A stretch of 64,000 nt of DNA from Phytoseiulus persimilis (taxonomy: Eukaryota > Arthropoda > Arachnida > Mesostigmata > Phytoseiidae). Location: assembly GCA_037576195.1 (NCBI GenBank), contig CM075102.1:9238001-9302000 (forward strand). Direction: 5' to 3'. The position numbers were made by a program, and so were the translations under genes. The notes under the pieces were generated by a model. That model was not told where the DNA came from. It did not search any database and saw nothing but the letters and a program-made list of their open reading frames with translations. Of the stretch, positions 10,645 through 22,739 are shown piece after piece; the first letter of the stretch is position 1, and the number at the start of each line of letters is the position of its first letter.

Positions 10645-12520
10645 GAGAACAATCTTTGCCACCTCCAGCAGCGTTCTCGATCGATTCCAACTAGTTCGTC
10701 CCAGGCACAACGCTCTGACTTCAAAGTACATACTCAGCATCGATTTTAAGAACGCTGTTCCAGAATTACAGACGATGATTGAGAAACGTGAGAATGAGTT
10801 TGGGATTCCATTCTACAAGTCGCAACAACAAATGACGAACAAGCCTGCTCTCCATTGATCTGTGTTGAGAGAATGGAGAAGAACTCGTTATCAAAAGCAT
10901 TTCCCCTCCTCCTGGTACTTGAAGGGGACCTAGAATCAACTGTCATGAATCGTCTCCAAAACCTCGCAGCCAGCGGTAGAGGGAGCCGTTCATTCTGATA
11001 CTGTTCGATATTGACAAAAGTTTATAGGCTACGGATCCTCTATCGATCCATTTCAGACTGGGGAAATCAATCCAAGTTATTTCTATTGCTTCGTTTCCCT
11101 TCCACAAAAAGCATTATTTCGTGCAGCTTGTCCCGAGGATGGGCTTGCCGTCAATGGGCGCAGGCTCCCCGGAGTATCATCGAGATGGCTTGGTTGTGAG
11201 CGACAGTGCGACAATCTTGACGCCTGGTGGTCAGTTGACCCTCGCCCTATAAATCGCTATCGCATACTTGAACTATCCATCTGACTATTACGAACAATGC
11301 CACTCACTCAAGTTTCAGCTTGGAGTTGAGGTAGCTGTGGTGTTCTCATGTTCTCTAATACGAAACTCCACCTGAAGAAATCTCTAATTTGTTGTGGTTT
11401 GCTCAACGCGTTGACGTTTGGCGACCAATGATCGCTCCAACTCCCGTTTCTTTTTCCACGCATTTGCTCTTCTCGCGTTCGTTCGTGAGTGTGAATGAGT
11501 AATTACCAATCTTCCAGAGATGCATTGAGAAGCGTCTCGTGGTCGAGTCTGTGCGGATGGACTGACCAGCTCAAGCTTGTCTTCTAGGACCAGGGCCTTT
11601 CCTCCGATCGTCCTCGTACGTACCATATCCGGATGGGTTCCCCCGCAAGCTTGGTGGATCGAACAGTTCTAATCCGTCATACGGATTCCTGACTGAAGGC
11701 AATCGCCCCACTCGGAGCATGTTGGGAACCATGAACCCGAAGTTCATGCGGTGTGTTGGAACGATGCCGCTCACCGGAGAGAATTGCGCCAAGGAGAAAT
11801 ACGCGAGGAGGAAACAGATCTAGCATGTTGAATGGGTCCAGCATGTTGACCAAATTTTGAGGGACTGCCGAGCGGGCGACTGATGACACATGACAACGCT
11901 AGAAATGAACGCTCTGAACCTCATCTTCATACGATTTGGGTCGGATACGGCACTGAGCCGGACAGGTATGCTCGGAACCAGGACTTTCAGACAGAACTCC
12001 GAACCGGGATTGGAAACCAGGTCCGTCAGATGTGGAGTATACCCTGAGCCACATCACCTTGGAATTCAACGAAATATACCACGAGGAAGAGGAAACAATG
12101 AATCGACTAGGACTCGTCGTAAATCCTTCTTCAGAGATGACCAGCCACACCAAGAGGCTCCTACAGCAGTGGGAGAAAGAAACTACAACTATCCGCTGAG
12201 GAAACTCGCCACTGAAACTGAAGTGTCATGCATATTTATGAGGAGAATAAATACCAATATCAATCAGTTGACAAAATCGTATATCCGACATGGATTTCTA
12301 CATTCTGAAGTCTCCCGGTTCGAATGCGGAATGCGGGAAAAACTATGAGATTATATCCGCCCGGGACCCGTCGAGAGTCCTCTGAGAAGGGATAACTTTC
12401 GTTCTTCTGAGAGACGAAACGGGCTATTAGCTGCGGCTCCCTCTCGTCTGCAAGACAGTATTCGTTGGTTCTACATATCGCCTAGCTGTTCGTGAATGAC
12501 ATCTGGCGACGGTACCTTTC
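10645..12520 (+). repeat. Dispersed repeat block, copy 1
   Basis: This block aligns with 20620-21600, 31843-32910 and 53706-54750. Shared landmarks are TTCGATCGATTC, a GACGATGATTGAGAAAC stretch, ATTGTCTCCAAAACCTC, CGATCCATTTCAGACT, GCTTGTCCCGA and GACAATGCCGCTCAC. Copy 1 is the longest and also carries a 300-bp stretch at about 11950-12265 that is absent from copy 2. I see no conserved reading frame. It lies upstream of the IR genes in the other copies and may be non-coding DNA duplicated with them. Confidence 0.82.
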
Positions 12521-13680
12521 AATCAGCAATCTATCATCTAACAAATACTATCTCCACGTCTCAGGAGACCTCTCTACCTTTCTTTTCGTACATGAGTGGT
12601 ACGGGATGCCTATCAGTCGACCGGTTCCGAGAATATTGAACTCGATCGAACACAAAAGCACTCAAATTCCATGATAAGTGATCCCACGTTAGAGGAGGGA
12701 TTTCTCAAAGAGCGTTGAGAATTCAGAAGAATTCACCTCCGGCTGGACGTGACAGCCCGTTATAGGGAGCATCTCTTTCCTCTTTTCGGAGATGGAGCCT
12801 GACTACGCCATGTCCAAAGAAGGGAATTTGTGAGCCGTTAGAACTCGCGGTCGGGAGCCGAAGTCCGTTTTCCACCGATGTTCTGCTCAGGGACCCAGTG
12901 CTTGGAGCCAGGTTTGGAAATCCGGAGCGGCGCTCAGAACTCAAAATTTATCCGAAACGATGAACGGTTCCAGAGGTGTGATGAACCCAATCACGGGGAT
13001 CGGACGTTTGCAGTACGCTTCGCAGAACGATTTAACAACGATTCCAACGAAGCTCGCTCAGGTTAAAACTTGGTCAGTGGGAGTTTCCGCCCGCAACCAG
13101 GAACGGGTGTAGGAGAACCAGGATACGGAACTCCTAATTGTATCTATCCACGTTTTTCCTCGAAGCATCGGGAGGATGATGACCACAATGGTCAATGCAC
13201 GATTCATATTTTCCCAGTTCGGGACAAGTGAAGACTATTTAGCTGATTCGGGTGAAAACACGAGATCATGTACCGCTGAGAAAGGACACTCTCCCCCCCT
13301 GCGAAGCTTATCAAAGCCTGCTCCCGAGCGCGGAATTGACTCTCGGTTCGGAGAAAACAAAAGTCCAAAATGAAGAGCAAGTCGCGGAAAATCTAGGAAT
13401 TCGGTATGGGTCTGAAGTAGGCTTCGAGGCATTCCTTGGAGGGTCGATTCGGGTTGGCTCTGAGTGTCGCTTCTTGGCGACATGTAAATGGTTTGGAGGT
13501 TACAATGATGCGGTCCTTTTTGTTCTTTTGACTTGGAGGCGACCACACGCTGCTGCGTGAGCTCTCAGTCAATTAGAGATTTCTACGACTTCTAGACAAG
13601 AATCCCGTGCTATCGTTAGTGAGACCCACTCAATCGTCTTCAGAGCACTTCCGACGAATCCTTTATCTCATCCTCTCACC
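12521..13680. other. No gene recognised
   Basis: Open frames here are at most about 100 residues, lie on both strands and show no recognisable motif. No strong repeat is visible. Confidence 0.6.
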
Positions 13681-13688
13681 GCGTCGAC

Positions 13689-14822
13689 TTGGAGACCTCA
13701 CTGAAGATTTCTGAGCTCGCCCATCTGGAGCAGACAACAGGAGCGAATCCCGGTGTAGGTGACAAGAGGCGGTCGATGTCGACTGCTTCGGCGACGTCGA
13801 GACTTGGCGACACCACCGTCATGTCTCCGCTGATGACACCGTGTGTTGACAATGACGACATGGTTAGCACCTGCGTGCATGCACAGCATCGAGACATGCA
13901 AGGCGATTCCACAGAGGGCGGGGAATTCGAATTCCCGAAAAGTCGCAAGCTTCGGCTCCAGCATGGGAAGCGGGCGATCATCTTTTCGGGTGACATCGGG
14001 GACATCACGGCGACATCTCTGGCGGCAGCCAAGCTCTTGTCGGGCGATTTTACGGAGCCGAGAATGACGGCGAATGGTGCACTGGCAGTGGAGGTGGACA
14101 ACGCGGACGACGCGGCCGTTCTCTCCCGGATCGAAACCCTGGCGGGCGTGTCGGTAACTCCGAGGGAGTCCAAGCCAAGGGTCCTCTCTAAGGGCATGGT
14201 GCTCGGCTTCCATCGCTCGTTCTCCGAGCCGTTGCTGCTGGAATCCTTGCGGAGCAGTGGCGTCACGGAGGCGGTGCGCATCAAGGCTCGGGACGCTCGT
14301 CTAGGAGCGCTCGTCCCGACTGACAGGGTCTCGTTGACTTTTGCGGATGGGCTTTCCATTCCAGAGCAGGTCGGCATCGGTCTGAAAGTTCATGCGGCCG
14401 TAGCCCACTACGAGTCGCTCCAGTGCTTCCGCTGCAACGTTTTCAGTCACGTATCGAAAAGCTGCGTGGTCCCTCAGGATTCGTCCGTCTGCCGCCGCTG
14501 CTCGGAGCGCGGGTACTTGGGGAAGCCGGCGCCTCTCCAATCAGCCCCGATCCACATCTAGGTTCTAACGGAGAAGATCTGCGCGCGGGTCATGGAGCGG
14601 TTTACTGCTGCGTGTTCCGCGATGAACGACGACTTGGTTACGGCTGTACTAATCAAGCTTATGTCGGCCTTCACGGAACAGATGGTTACAACTCTGCGCC
14701 GCTTGATGCCATCGTCCGCAACGGCACCCGTGGCGACTTTTGAGCAGACCTTCAACATCGAAGCGCTCGTCCGCAACGCGGCGGCCTCGCATAGGGCAGA
14801 ATCACCCCGTTCGAAACCATGA
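13689..14822 (+). pseudogene. LINE-2 ORF1, gag-like with CCHC knuckles
   Basis: One frame runs from 13689 to 14822 with a single TAG at 14559-14561. The N-terminal third is acidic and low in complexity. The middle (residues about 95-240) reads like the beta-alpha fold of arthropod LINE gag proteins. Near residues 243-275 are CFRCNVFSHVSKSC and CRRCSERGYLGKPA, zinc knuckles of which the second is degenerate. The part after the stop (ICARVMERF to SPRSKP) is alpha-helical. It ends in TGA overlapping the ATG of ORF2 as ATGA at 14819-14822, which indicates that the two ORFs belong to one element. Nucleic-acid chaperone and particle formation is the expected role of such ORF1 proteins. Confidence 0.78.
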
Positions 14823-16710
14823 CCAGCAGAAACCCACAAACAGGAGTGAACAGTGCGCCTGCACCTTCCTCCTCGGCGTTCCGCTGTCCTGTGTGCGACT
14901 TCGTCTCCGTCAGCCGTCGCGGTCTCAGCCATCACACGAGCCGCATGCACCCATCCGACCGCACAACCACTTCTAGTCAACCGTCTGGTCCTTCAACTTC
15001 ACTCAACGCACCCTCGTCGCCCACCGCGGTCTCTCAGGGGGCGCCAGAACCTCCTGAGGCCCTCATAAAGCGCATCAATACCTACAGGAAGAGCGCGAGG
15101 CTCATTTCTATCATCCCTCGGACTATACGAGCCGCGGTCGCCCAGGAGCTCACGGAGCCTCCAGTCGGCGCGCTGTGCTCTCGCAGCCCGTAGACGACCC
15201 TTCGCGGGTCGCTCGACTGGTCCAGCTCAAGCTCGCTCAGAGGGACGTTTGAGCCACGGCGCGCACTTTGCTCTCAACGGACGTCACGGCTCCTGCGGAC
15301 CTGGCCACGAGGCAGACTCTCGAGTCAAACAACCCGATTTCCCTCCTTCGTCGCTGTTCCCTCCGGCGCCCCGCCCACCCGCTGTCATCGATGAGGTTCA
15401 GGTTTCGGATTTGGAGGTACGAGCAGCTATTCTCAGCTCCCCCAGCAGTTCCAGCCGCGGCCCGGACGGGATTCGTCCGCGCCACCTGAAGGATCTCATC
15501 TAAAATTACTGTTACCCGTTGGTGGGGGCACTAACAAAATTCTGCACGATGGTGATCAACGGGAGACTCCACGAATTCGTGTTGGACACGTTTCAAGGCG
15601 CTGACCTCCTGGCGCTCCGCAAGAAAGACGGTTGGATTCGGCCAATTGCTATTGATCTTGCATCCGCCGCCGACGCCTGGAGGCAGGCCTCCTTGCGGTC
15701 TCTGTCGGCGATTTGGGGATTCGTTCCGTTGAGGATCTCGCCACGCCTGTTCACGTGAGCTCCATGTGCCAATTCAGGGAGCTAGCCGCTAGCTTCTCAC
15801 CCCCGGCCGTTAATGCCCACCTCGGATCGAGAATCGACAACCAACCCCAGGCTTTCCGGGATCGCTGGCACGCCACTCCGGAGAAGATCTCCCAGGCGGC
15901 ATTCGACGGTATTGTCATTGGGGTGCGTCGAGCTGAGCTCATTGAGGCCGCCTCCGGGGAGCGTGAGCGCGCAAGATTCAACGCGGCATTCCATCCCAGT
16001 AGCGGCAAATGGCTTTTCGCGATTCCGTCACCCTCCGTTGGCACGTGCTGGACAACAACACACTCCGCATCGCTGCCGGCCTCCGTCTGGGGTTGCCTTT
16101 GTGCTCACCCCATACATTCGCCAGATGTAGCTCTACGGTGTCCGCGATGGGCGATCACGGCCTCAGCTGTTCGCGAAGCGCAGGTCGTCACCCTCGCCAT
16201 AGGGCCCTAAACGCCGTCATCTCCCGCGCACTTGGCTCCGCTATGATTGCCGACCAGCTGGGGCCCACGGGCCTCTCCCGGAGCTCAGCTCTCCGCCCCG
16301 ACGGCATAACACTGACGTCGTGGGCCAGGGGAAAGTCGCTCGTCAGGGACGCCACAGTGTGGGATACCCTCGCGCCATCACACCTCACCGCTGCAGCTAG
16401 AGAGGCCGGTGCGGTTGCTTGTCTCGCCGAGAAGAACAAATTCACGAAATACCGAGAGTTCGAAAGCCGCCATATCGTGCAACCCATTGCCTTCGAGACG
16501 CTTGGCGTCGTTGGGTCATCCACCGAGGGTTTCCTCAAGGACCTGGGACGCCGAATCGAAATCTCTTCCGGGGACAAACGGGCGTCTGAGTTCCTCTTCC
16601 AAAGACTCTCAATCAAGATTCAAAGGAGCGGCAGTTCGCAGGTCTCTTCCGACCGGGCCGGACCTACCTGGCATCGGTTAGCGGGTCCTCAACTTTCAGA
16701 TCCACATTGA
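14819..16710 (+). pseudogene. LINE-2 ORF2: C2H2 finger, RT remnant, RLE-like nuclease
   Basis: The order is a C2H2 zinc finger (CPVCDFVSVSRRGLSHH...H, 14883-14950), a helical stretch, the RT entry motif SSSRGPDGIRPRHLK near 15455, ALRKKDGWIRPIAI near 15620, then immediately AWRQASL near 15675 and LGIRSVEDL. The roughly 300-residue RT core between IRPIAI and AWRQASL, including the catalytic DD motif, is missing. The C terminus has a C/H cluster (GDHGLSCSRSAGRHPRH near 16150) followed by RPDG and DATVWDTLA near 16300-16370, resembling a PD-(D/E)XK restriction-like endonuclease. Several frameshifts (near 15200, 15710, 16030) and a stop at about 15503 disable it. Confidence 0.78.
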
Positions 16711-16734
16711 CTGCTAATTATGATGAATGAATAG

Positions 16735-16932
16735 AATCTCATGATGCGGTTGAGATGCTCATTCCTTCAGACTTCTGACAGGGGGGAATGTCTTGAACCG
16801 ATCCTCGTGGGGATCAACAACTGCCGCTATGAGGTGCGACAATCGAGAAGCGCCACCGTCGATGGCACGGTCGAAGGTACGATCCAGTTCTCTGAGCTCT
16901 CTCTACAGTGGATTATAGTAGTCTCGTCAACA
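16735..16932 (-). repeat. Conserved 3' flank of the IR segment, copy A
   Basis: The stretch downstream of the IR-A stop matches 26690-26940 (IR-B) and 40500-40740 (IR-C), with shared GATGCG...TGAGATGCTC, TCCTGACAG and GATCCTCGTGG or its variants. In B and C it still encodes a similar peptide (FLPSTDSWHQLWRGKEEPLC) on the minus strand, so it may be a former 3' exon or conserved UTR. Confidence 0.65.
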
Positions 16933-18960
16933 TTAAGTCCGCTTCACTATCATCTTCCGAGCGCGAAAACTGCCCATCAATGAAAAGGGTGGATAGAGCA
17001 TGAGTGCGCGGATCTCATTCCAGTTCTCGAGCGCCAGCACTAGAGCACAGAGAAGAATCGCGGACAACGAGAAGAAGATCGAACCTTTCAGAGAATCCAG
17101 GGATACCGCTGCCCTTTGATCAAAACCGACCATATTGTATCTGATGTACTCCTCTTTCAAGTGGAGCATATTCTGCTTCAGGTAGGCTTTCACTTTTTGG
17201 ACATACGGGTCGCCACTGGCCCAATATCTGTTCTCTCTTTCGTCGTCCCCGGCACTCGATCCAAGCTGGTTCCCGCGGCGAGTATAAGTGAACAAAGAGT
17301 TCTCCAAACCTTTCCGGAGAATCCAACGCACGGGGAGAGTTATGCAGAGCTCCGCCGATCGATGGCTCAGGACGATTTTCTCTTCTAGAAGCAGCCCTTC
17401 TGCTTTGATCATGTTTGCTTGGATCTTGATCAAATCCAACTCCCCGCAGAGAGCTTGATCGAGAAAGAGCAGAAGTAGGACAGTTTCATTCCCGAATGAG
17501 ACTGAGCGACACGCACTGTGCTCTTTTTCTGTCGGATGGCACTCCTTGTGTGAAAGACTGGGTCGGACGGCGCTTCGGTTCCAAACCCTGGAGTCATGGA
17601 ATAGATCCTGGGAATAAATGTTGCTCTGCTTCAGCAGGTCTCTGGCGGCGCCGTTCATACAATGTGAAAAGCGGCACCCTGAGACAGGTATTCGCGAATC
17701 TTGAGCGAAAGAGATGACTTCGCCTTGTAGAACGTAGAGCAGAAGGAACTCGAAAAACATACTCAATGCAAGGAGAAATTTCACTGAGAAATTCACGTTC
17801 CTGAGACAAAAGTGGAATAGCATGACGCAGGAGAAGAGCGCGTCGAAGAACACATCAAGCATCCTGAACCAAAGATGCTGTCGAGGCTCGCTGCTCGAGG
17901 CGGAGGTGACGATCATTATGTAGAGACAGCCGAGCATCGGTGGAAAGAACGAACCCATTATCAGGTAGCCAGCAGATCGGGAAAAGGCGACTGAAACGAG
18001 TGAAGCCTCACGATGCTGTTCGGGGATTGCTAATCGGAAGACTCCTGAGTTGTAGTAATGCATGAAGTAAACGCTCTGGAATATCAGACGTTTGCTGTGA
18101 TGTTCATGCAATCAGGACCCGCCCAAATGGAATTCTTGGAGCAATTCTAAACACCTATATCTTACCTCGCCACGACAGTCGGAAACATGTAGGAGTCGCG
18201 AATCTTCAGCTTTTTGCATGACTCCATTCAGTCCGAAGTAAAGCCTCTGGGAACCGTTGCGTTCAGGAATATCGAATGGATTCCCAATAAGTTTTCTGCT
18301 CAAACGAAGAACCTTCCTGGCGGCCAGCTTCGGATATCCGAAGCAAGGGTCAGAATCCACGATACACCCGAATCGATAGATGCTTTCAGAGGTCAACTCT
18401 CGCGATCCTCTGAGTCCTGGAACGTCCGGTGCGGTGTACATCAAGAGGAGCAGCTTGGTGAACCTTATGGCGGGATGCAGATATCTCAAGAGTGCTTTCA
18501 GAACGGTTTCCCCGAAATGCCTGTGTTGCTGATGCATGTTAGATCCGGAAGGCAAGGAATCCTTGTCCGCCCCCTCAACTGAGTACGGATAGAGGAGGAT
18601 CAGAACGCGAAACTTCCAGTTGTACACATCGAGGTCCACCCTCGCACGATCGCAGTTTTGATGACCACAATGGGGAACTTGGGAGCCTGTGCGACTCCCG
18701 AGCTCGAGGCAGGTTGAAACGATCTCTCGTTGATTTTTGTGAAACCAGGCCGTTGGCTGTGTATCTCGGAGGAATGTGACTTTTCCCGAGCGAAACCGAT
18801 CGAGGTTGACTGTGGGACAACCGGATACAGCTATCGAAAGATGGAAATCCGCTGCCGTTTGAATGATCTGAATCAGGTTCAAGGCGTAATCTAATACGGG
18901 TTCCTCTCGAGGAATAACTGATTCCAGGAGGGCTATCATCAGGAAACCAGCCGCCAGCAT
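16933..18960 (-). CDS. Divergent ionotropic receptor (IR-A), two exons
   Basis: Exon 1 is 18960-18166 and exon 2 is 18075-16933. The 90-bp intron has a GAG|GTAAGA donor and a TTCCAG acceptor in phase 0, giving 645 residues. I start at MLAAGFLMIALLESV, a good signal peptide also present in IR-B and IR-C, rather than 54 codons upstream. Exon 1 encodes the extracellular N-terminal half. Exon 2 has TM1 at residues about 302-322, a pore-like hydrophobic stretch at about 341-355, TM3 at about 363-385, a long S2-like region, and TM4 at about 595-615 preceded by VSLDSLKG and followed by LENW, the typical end of arthropod IRs. It is expected in the membrane of chemosensory neurons as a ligand-gated cation channel subunit; the ligand is unknown. 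Divergence is high, so assignment to the IR family rests on topology and the TM4 motif. Confidence 0.75.
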
Positions 18961-20460
18961 GGTTTCCCTCCAGATCTCTGTGTGAGTTGAGAATGATAGA
19001 GAAATTAAATCCCTTGTCGTTCGGATCTGAAGCAAGGAGTCCGCTCTTCCAACGACCCGTTTGATGCAATCTGCTGTTGTTAGGGTATGCCCAGGGATTT
19101 CGGTGCGGCACTTCGAAGCCACTCTAAATTTTGGGGCAAGATAAAGTCAAGGAAACCGCCTCTCTCGGCGGCTTCCCAGGAAGGCACACCTGGAGCCGCG
19201 CATGGGATGCTGAGAGCGTGTTCTTCCTTCAAATATTTGCGCGGGATAGATCGATGGAAACCGAACGTGTCCAAAATGGAGCCACTCGCGTTTTGCGCCC
19301 AGCAAGGTCCTCGGACACAATTTGAGGTCTTGCTGAATCAAATCGGCATAGCAGGCAGCTGGGAGCTCGTTTCATTCGGCCAGCGAGACTGATGAAGGAG
19401 CCGAGTCAGAAAACTAGCCGCCCGCAGAAAAGTTGGAAAGAGTAGAGGGGGAGAGAAAGCTTCGCGAGAAATCGCCACGACATGAAGCAAGCGGATGTGC
19501 TGTGTCGGATTGATACGAAGGCTGAATATTCACAGAGTAGAAGACGGGATCGTTCTCTCATGATTTCCGTTGAATTCCATTGGTCGGGCCAGGGGTGTGA
19601 TGATGATGAAGATTATGATGGTCATCATCGTCGTGAGCTATTCATAACGCAATCAACGTAGTTTTCAAGCCTGTGAGGATGTTTCTGATGAGACTGAATC
19701 TTTACGGGATACTTTATTCGTTCCAAGTAGAATATAGTCCGCCCTTTCCAGCATGAGCGAAGACCTCTGAGGGGGGCATGGGTGACCCTTCTCTTTGTAT
19801 ACGCCACGGCGTCCACCGTAAACAGGGTGTTCGCTGTAATCTGTGCCAAAGCCGTTGAGGATTGACGATTTACGAGCCTGTTGGAGTTGGGAGTAGAGAA
19901 AAAAAAGGGAGTCGACTTCGACAAGCTCTCGAATCACCAATTCTCAACCGGATTTTGGAGAAAAAAATCGAAAAGATACGTCTTCTGAAGAACGATCGGA
20001 CAAAAGTATGCACATCCCAAGGTTCGAGGCTTTCTTGGACCCCGTCCAACACGCATCTCAGCGGGGCGATGCTTCGCCACATGTTCGTCTTCGGAATGAT
20101 CGAAAATGGACATCTTGAACGTGCTACACTTCTACCAGATCGAAGAAAACTCCCAATTTCCTCTCCGTGGGGGCGGAAAAGAGTGCTCCGGAATTTGACC
20201 CAATCAAGCACTCCGGATCGATCGAAGAACCGAGGAATTCTCTCCGCTCTGAGAACCATGCCACATAAGCAGGCCTGGTTCTGCCGATTGAAGGCTCATC
20301 TAGATGCAACTCAACGAATTCTAATATTTTTAGGCGGAAATAATGCTCCTGCCTCATGGAGTTCGAGCGGGAATGAGCCATGGAGGGGGGATTCCGAGCC
20401 AATGACACCAGCGCCTTCTTCGTCTGATGAATGCTGTTTACTCTATCACGCGAAGGCATA
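18961..20460 (-). repeat. Upstream DNA of IR-A, shared with IR-B and IR-C
   Basis: Sequence upstream of IR-A recurs upstream of IR-B (30118-31740) and partly upstream of IR-C (42766-43618). Landmarks are GAGAATGATAGAGAAAT, AACGACCC near the gene, GGAAAGAGTAGAGGGGGAGAG, and a GATGATGAT/CATCATCGTCGTGAGC stretch near 19600-19640. It may contain the promoter. I see no independent gene, and short open frames here do not stay open in the other copies. Confidence 0.7.
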
Positions 20461-20619
20461 GCTTAATTAGTCGATCGGACTTGGAGGTATTAGCTGACCC
20501 GCTGCCCTCCTCGTTAGCCTCATAGAGTGTCCTCCCCTTCCTTTGAGTTCCTTGAAGTAGCTCGGAGCGCGCTCGGGAAGCGATATCGAGGACAAATACT
20601 TCAAAAAACGATCTTTGCT

Positions 20620-21600
20620 ACCTTCAGCAGCATCTTCGATCGATTCGATCTGAAATTGTCCAAGGCACAACGCTCCGGAGTACATTCTCGGCGTCGATTT
20701 AGAGGACGCCGTTCAAGACGATGATTGAGAAACATCAGAATCTTTCCAGATTCTATTCTTCAGGTAGCGATGAGAAACGCAGAACGAGCCTGTTTCCTAT
20801 TGATCTGTTTTGAGAAAATGGAGAAAACCTTTTTATCTATAGAATGTTTCCGTTTCCCTGGTACTTCAACGGGACTCAAAAGTAACTGCCATGAATTGTC
20901 TCCAAAACCTCACAGCGAGCGGTGAGGAGTCAGTTCACGCTGATTCTGTTTCAGATTCTACTTCGTCGAATCTCGTGACTGAGGTTTATAGAGTATCGAT
21001 CCTCCGTCGATCCATTTCAGACTGTAGAAAGTAATTCGAGATCTTTCTGCTGCTCCGATTCCTTTGCACTAGAGGCAGCATCGATCGAGGCCTGTGCGGC
21101 TTGTCCCGAAGTTGAGCTCGCCGTCAATGAGCGCAGGCTTCTCGAAGCATAGTCGAGCTGAATTGATAGTGAGTGACTGTTGAGTATCTTGCAAGATCCA
21201 GCATGTTGAATTTCTCCAGCCCACATTCTTCAGGGATACACAGGCGAGCGACTGATAACTCAGGAAATGAAAGCTCCGAGCCCTATTATTCGGACGATTT
21301 GCATCGGATCGGTTGACAGAAGCGCATATCCGACATGACTTTCTCCAGCTTGGAATGATGGAAACTCTCTGCATTCTACAGTCTCGCGATTCGGATGCGA
21401 AGGGCGAAAAAAGCTATGAGATTCCTTCCGCCCTGGACGTGTCGGGAGTCCTCCGAGAAAATATAACTTTTTCCCCCCGTTCATCTGAAAGACGAGATGG
21501 GCTATCGGCAGCGTTTTTCTCGAGTCTGCAAGACAGTGTTCGTTGGCTCGAGATATCGCCCAACTGTTCGTGAATGGCATGACCTGACGAACACTATAAG
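20620..21600 (+). repeat. Dispersed repeat block, copy 2
   Basis: Aligns with copy 1 at 10645-12520, including the later part (GCATATCCGACATG, CCAACTGTTCGTGAATG), and with copies 3 and 4. No conserved open frame. Confidence 0.82.
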
Positions 21601-21689
21601 CAGCAATGTATAATCCGGTTACCACTCAATTGTGGGGAGTCGAGTTTGAGCGGGAGTTGAATTCGAGCGATGACTCCATTTGATCGACA

Positions 21690-22600
21690 GCTCGATTCGA
21701 GCGGAGGTCCAGTTCGAGCGAATCGCCGTCGATTTCGGCGGACGCCGGATTGGAGCGAAACAATCGTCGAGCGGATAACCATTTGGCTAGAGTCCAAACT
21801 GATGCGAGGATGCTGAGGCAGCTGTGTCATCGGGCCGAAAGAGAGATCAGGACGGCCACAAGGAACACAATCGGTCGACCGAACAGCCTTACCCGAGCAC
21901 ATGAACTGAGACCGACCCACAGAAGGCTGCCGAAACAGACGAAGAGTGACTACGGATTCGAGCAGAAGCCACGCCCCATTACTGAAGCCGCTCAAAATCC
22001 TCACCGGTGGTTGAAGAAATAACAAACCAGGGGGAGCTGCCCGATCCCATCAGACAAAATTATTGAAAACTTCGAGCAACGTCACCATGCAGGCTCCACA
22101 CCATACCCCCGCCCGCCCGCAGTAACAGACCTCACCCGGCGCCAAGGAATATACTGCGGGGCTCGAAGAAATGAGCTCGCCTTCGTCGGTGCGATAATAC
22201 CACACATCACTCTCCTAAACACCTGCTACGGGAACATTCGCTCCGACTGGCGGGCTGCTCGCTGGCGATAATTCCGAAAGGCGGAGGAAACCCTCAGGAT
22301 GCCTCCTTGGGGGAAGGAATTGCGGAAAGGGACGTACTGAGCAAACTTATGTCCTTACTGGTAACAGCAAGCTACTCATCAGCTACTTGGACCACAGATA
22401 CTTTGTACCGGAACAGCCATTCAGATTCATAACGGGAAAGTCGACCATGATGGCATGAGAGATTCTAATAGAAAAAATCAGAAACTCGACGAAGAAACAC
22501 CGAACACCCCTCTGCACCGTCTTCGTGGACTGCAAAGCAGCCTTCATTCTGAAAGAAGATCTAGAGACTCTGGCAAAAGGTGAGCCATGTCGCTGTTCTC
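21690..22600 (+). mobile_element. LINE fragment with partial RT (LINE-4)
   Basis: The plus-strand frames include a basic, arginine-rich region (MERNNRRADNHLARV to HRWLKK, 21750-22022), a PPAVTDLT stretch near 22120, and the RT entry pattern EQPFRF-GKST near 22410-22450, followed by PLCTVFVDCKAAF near 22510-22545, equivalent to RT motif A. Frameshifts and stops occur throughout, and nothing of the catalytic DD motif follows. It is a truncated, decayed non-LTR element of uncertain clade. Confidence 0.62.
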
Positions 22601-22739
22601 TCGAGAGTCGAGAATTCTCGCCCAAAGGTCGTAGGGGATCTGCCCCGCCGGGACCTCTATTCCAAGCGTTGATACTGTGCGGTTCGTCCGTGAAATGCCC
22701 ACGCAGACAACGCTGAGTCCTGTTGAGAACTCCATTCCA

